A DNA stretch of 7,443 nt. Source: Limisphaerales bacterium. GTDB taxonomy: Bacteria > Verrucomicrobiota > Verrucomicrobiae > Limisphaerales > UBA11358. Every line of letters starts with the position of its first letter. Position 1 is the stretch's first letter. Below the pieces are notes generated by a model that had not been told where the DNA came from, did no database searches, and saw only the letters and a list, made by a program, of their open reading frames with translations. The stretch lies in contig PLZL01000334.1 in assembly GCA_003152145.1 (NCBI GenBank), forward strand, positions 1,883 through 9,325, written 5' to 3'. Positions 6,385 through 7,443 of the stretch are shown in pieces. Made by a program: the position numbers and the translations under genes.

Positions 6385-6858
6385 GTGAAACCCCGGCTCT
6401 ATCTCGAAACCACCATTCCAAGTTATTTGGTGGCGCGGCGCAGCCAGGACTTGCGGCTGGCGGCGGATCAGGAAACCACCCTGCAATGGTGGGAATCAGA
6501 GCGGCAGGACTTTTTACTCTTCATCTCCGCCACCGTGCTGAAAGAAGTGCGGCACGGCGATCCCACCTACGCGGCGGCACGTGCGGCGCGGCTGGCTGGT
6601 GTCCCGCTGCTGGGCGACTTGCCGGAGGCCACCGAGTTGGCGAAGCGACTTTTGCGGGACGAAATCATCCCGGCCGTGGCGGCGGATGACGCCACGCATG
6701 TGGGGTTGGCGGCCGCTCACCAGATGGATTTCCTGCTGACTTGGAACTGCAAACACATCAACAATCACAACATTCGCGCGCGCATCCAGCGGGCGTGCGA
6801 GGCGGCGGGGCTGGCGTGTCCTGACATTTGCACTCCCGCTGAATTGATGAAACTATAA
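6385..6858 (+). CDS. PIN-domain (VapC-like) toxin of the PIN_2 type
   Basis: A 157-residue single-domain PIN protein. The N-terminal motif is YLETTIPSYL with the first acidic residue E8. Further conserved acids are E54 (in LKEV) and D101/D102 (in DDATH), followed by the family hallmark MDFLLTWNCKHI at 114-125 (D115) and the closing ICTPAELM at 148-155. PIN toxins are Mg-dependent endoribonucleases, many cutting tRNA or rRNA. It begins with GTG, which is supported because relatives start with the same K-P-R-x-Y sequence. The next gene starts 3 bp after its stop and looks like the antitoxin, giving toxin-first order, reverse of classical vapBC. Cleavage target unknown. An active nuclease is likely since the acids are present. 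Confidence 0.85.
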   Translation: MKPRLYLETTIPSYLVARRSQDLRLAADQETTLQWWESERQDFLLFISATVLKEVRHGDPTYAAARAARLAGVPLLGDLPEATELAKRLLRDEIIPAVAADDATHVGLAAAHQMDFLLTWNCKHINNHNIRARIQRACEAAGLACPDICTPAELMKL

Positions 6859-6861
6859 GCC

Positions 6862-7083
6862 ATGAAAACCAACGAAATTCTGGAAGACATTTACCGCGTT
6901 CGCGCGGAACACGCACGGGAGTGCAACTACGACGTGGACGTCATCTTCGCTGAGATGCGCGAAGACCTCAAACGCTTGCAAGCCGAGGGTTGGAAAGTTG
7001 TTTCACCCGCGCCCCGCGAAAAAGAAACCGCATACTCCCTGCGCGAAGAACCGCACCAAAAAAAGTCAGGACCACAACCATGA
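6862..7083 (+). CDS. small protein paired with PIN toxin, putative antitoxin
   Basis: A 73-residue protein starting 3 bp after the toxin stop. It begins MKTNEILEDIYRVRAEHARE and continues with a charged helical stretch (DVIFAEMREDLKRLQAEGWK), then a polar, probably disordered tail. Small proteins with this N-terminal pattern (MKTNxILEEI-R-x-RE-ARE-GYD) commonly accompany PIN_2 toxins in Verrucomicrobia and cyanobacteria, which is the basis for the antitoxin role. No ribbon-helix-helix or AbrB DNA-binding motif is obvious, so whether it autoregulates is unclear. Its tail (KKSGPQP) may be extended beyond the usual length, because the stop falls inside the ATGA overlap with a palindromic segment. 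Confidence 0.7.
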   Translation: MKTNEILEDIYRVRAEHARECNYDVDVIFAEMREDLKRLQAEGWKVVSPAPREKETAYSLREEPHQKKSGPQP

Positions 7084-7178
7084 AAACGGCTGCGACCGCT
7101 TGGCTGCCGCGTAGCGGCGGCTCGGCAGACAGCCGCATGATTTGTTCGGCTTTCTCCCGAAAGCCAAAGTTTCCGTAA
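7080..7178 (+). repeat. GC-rich palindromic segment with a 32-codon open frame
   Basis: CGGCTG (7087-7092) and CAGCCG (7130-7135) form an outer stem, CTGCCG (7104-7109) can pair with CGGCAG (7123-7128), and GCCGC-GTA-GCGGC (7106-7118) is a small inner hairpin that competes with it. A short frame starts with an ATG overlapping the antitoxin stop as ATGA (7080-7083) and runs to TAA at 7176-7178, giving a 32-residue Arg/Ser-rich peptide. The palindromic composition suggests a dispersed intergenic element rather than a gene. It lies between convergent genes and might also help end transcription, but no T tract is present. Confidence 0.45.
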
Positions 7179-7230
7179 CAGTTTAAGCTGGTTCACGGCT
7201 TCCTTGAATTTTCAGCCTCCAGGTCTTTCT

Positions 7231-7443
7231 TCAAGCGGGCGAAGGCGGATTCAAAAGCGGCCTGGTGGCCGTCTGCAAAGACTGGCCGTCCGCCAGGACT
7301 TTCCAGTTGGAAAAGTCGGGGGTGAAATACTCGCGCACTTCCACGGCCAAATCCACACCCGTTTTTGTGTCAATGCAGGTCCAATCGTCCAAAATTTCAA
7401 AATTGGTCAGCCGGATGGGAAACAGCTTGCGGCGCTTTTCTTT
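7231..7443 (-). CDS. TIR-domain protein C-terminus, partial, frame-shifted tail
   Basis: The frame is open from the right edge and stops at 7231-7233 (70 codons seen; the N-terminal part lies outside). The stretch KLFPIRLTNFEILDDWTCID, then VEVREYFTPDFSNWK, matches the end of bacterial TIR domains attached to varied modules, where the usual continuation is an Ala/Leu-rich helix before the stop. Here the frame after DFSNWK instead reads VLADGQSLQTATRPLLNPPS, which is unlike the family. The expected tail (ADGHQAAFESAFARLKKDLE) is present in another frame, ending at 7193-7195. Bacterial TIR proteins are often NAD-consuming effectors of antiphage defence. The gene may be damaged, or may tolerate the altered tail. 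Identification is from remembered family pattern only. Confidence 0.6.
   Translation of the reverse strand, partial: KEKRRKLFPIRLTNFEILDDWTCIDTKTGVDLAVEVREYFTPDFSNWKVLADGQSLQTATRPLLNPPSPA
7266..7299. repeat. imperfect 17-bp tandem duplication inside the TIR gene
   Basis: Two adjacent 17-bp units, TGGCCGTCTGCAAAGAC (7266-7282) and TGGCCGTCCGCCAGGAC (7283-7299), agree at 14 of 17 positions. Removing one unit joins DFSNWK to VFADGHQAAFESAFARL on the minus strand, restoring a family-like tail. Since 17 is not a multiple of three, the extra copy shifts the frame. Confidence 0.7.

Overview
The window is about 7.4 kb of GC-rich DNA in ordinary bacterial organisation. It suggests a member of the PVC group, most likely a Verrucomicrobia/Pedosphaera-like bacterium. 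That is an inference from gene content: a UroD-fold/corrinoid protein pair, a PIN_2-type toxin with its small partner, a TIR protein, and palindromic intergenic elements. No rRNA, tRNA, CRISPR array or transposase gene is visible.

Region 1 (1-3787) looks like nitrogen-compound catabolism. A minus-strand gene, running off the left edge, encodes an iron-sulfur/FAD/NAD(P)H module fused to the start of an FMN dihydropyrimidine dehydrogenase domain (PreT-PreA, or eukaryotic DPD, architecture). Across a 139-bp divergent spacer, a threonine/serine-dehydratase-like PLP enzyme with an ACT domain is followed after 7 bp by a GTG-started carbamate kinase. Together they could link base or amino-acid breakdown to ammonia release and to ATP from carbamoyl phosphate, but the substrate cannot be read from the sequence.

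Region 2 (3788-6265) is a corrinoid methyl-transfer pair. The first gene is a UroD-fold protein of the MtaA/MtbA type in which both cysteines of the usual zinc site appear to be replaced. The second is a B12-binding protein with an unusual C-terminal extension resembling the small 'virulence factor' domain. A roughly 93-bp palindromic element lies between them. No methyl-acceptor enzyme or corrinoid activase is in view.

Region 3 (6266-7443) is accessory. A PIN-domain (VapC-like) toxin precedes its small putative antitoxin, with an inverted repeat overlapping a promoter-like hexamer upstream. A GC-rich palindromic segment follows. On the minus strand, running off the right edge, is the C-terminus of a TIR-domain protein whose tail is thrown out of frame by an imperfect 17-bp tandem duplication.

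The best candidates for something unusual are the atypical UroD-fold/corrinoid pair with the fused extra domain, the palindromic element splitting that operon, and the frame-shifted TIR gene.
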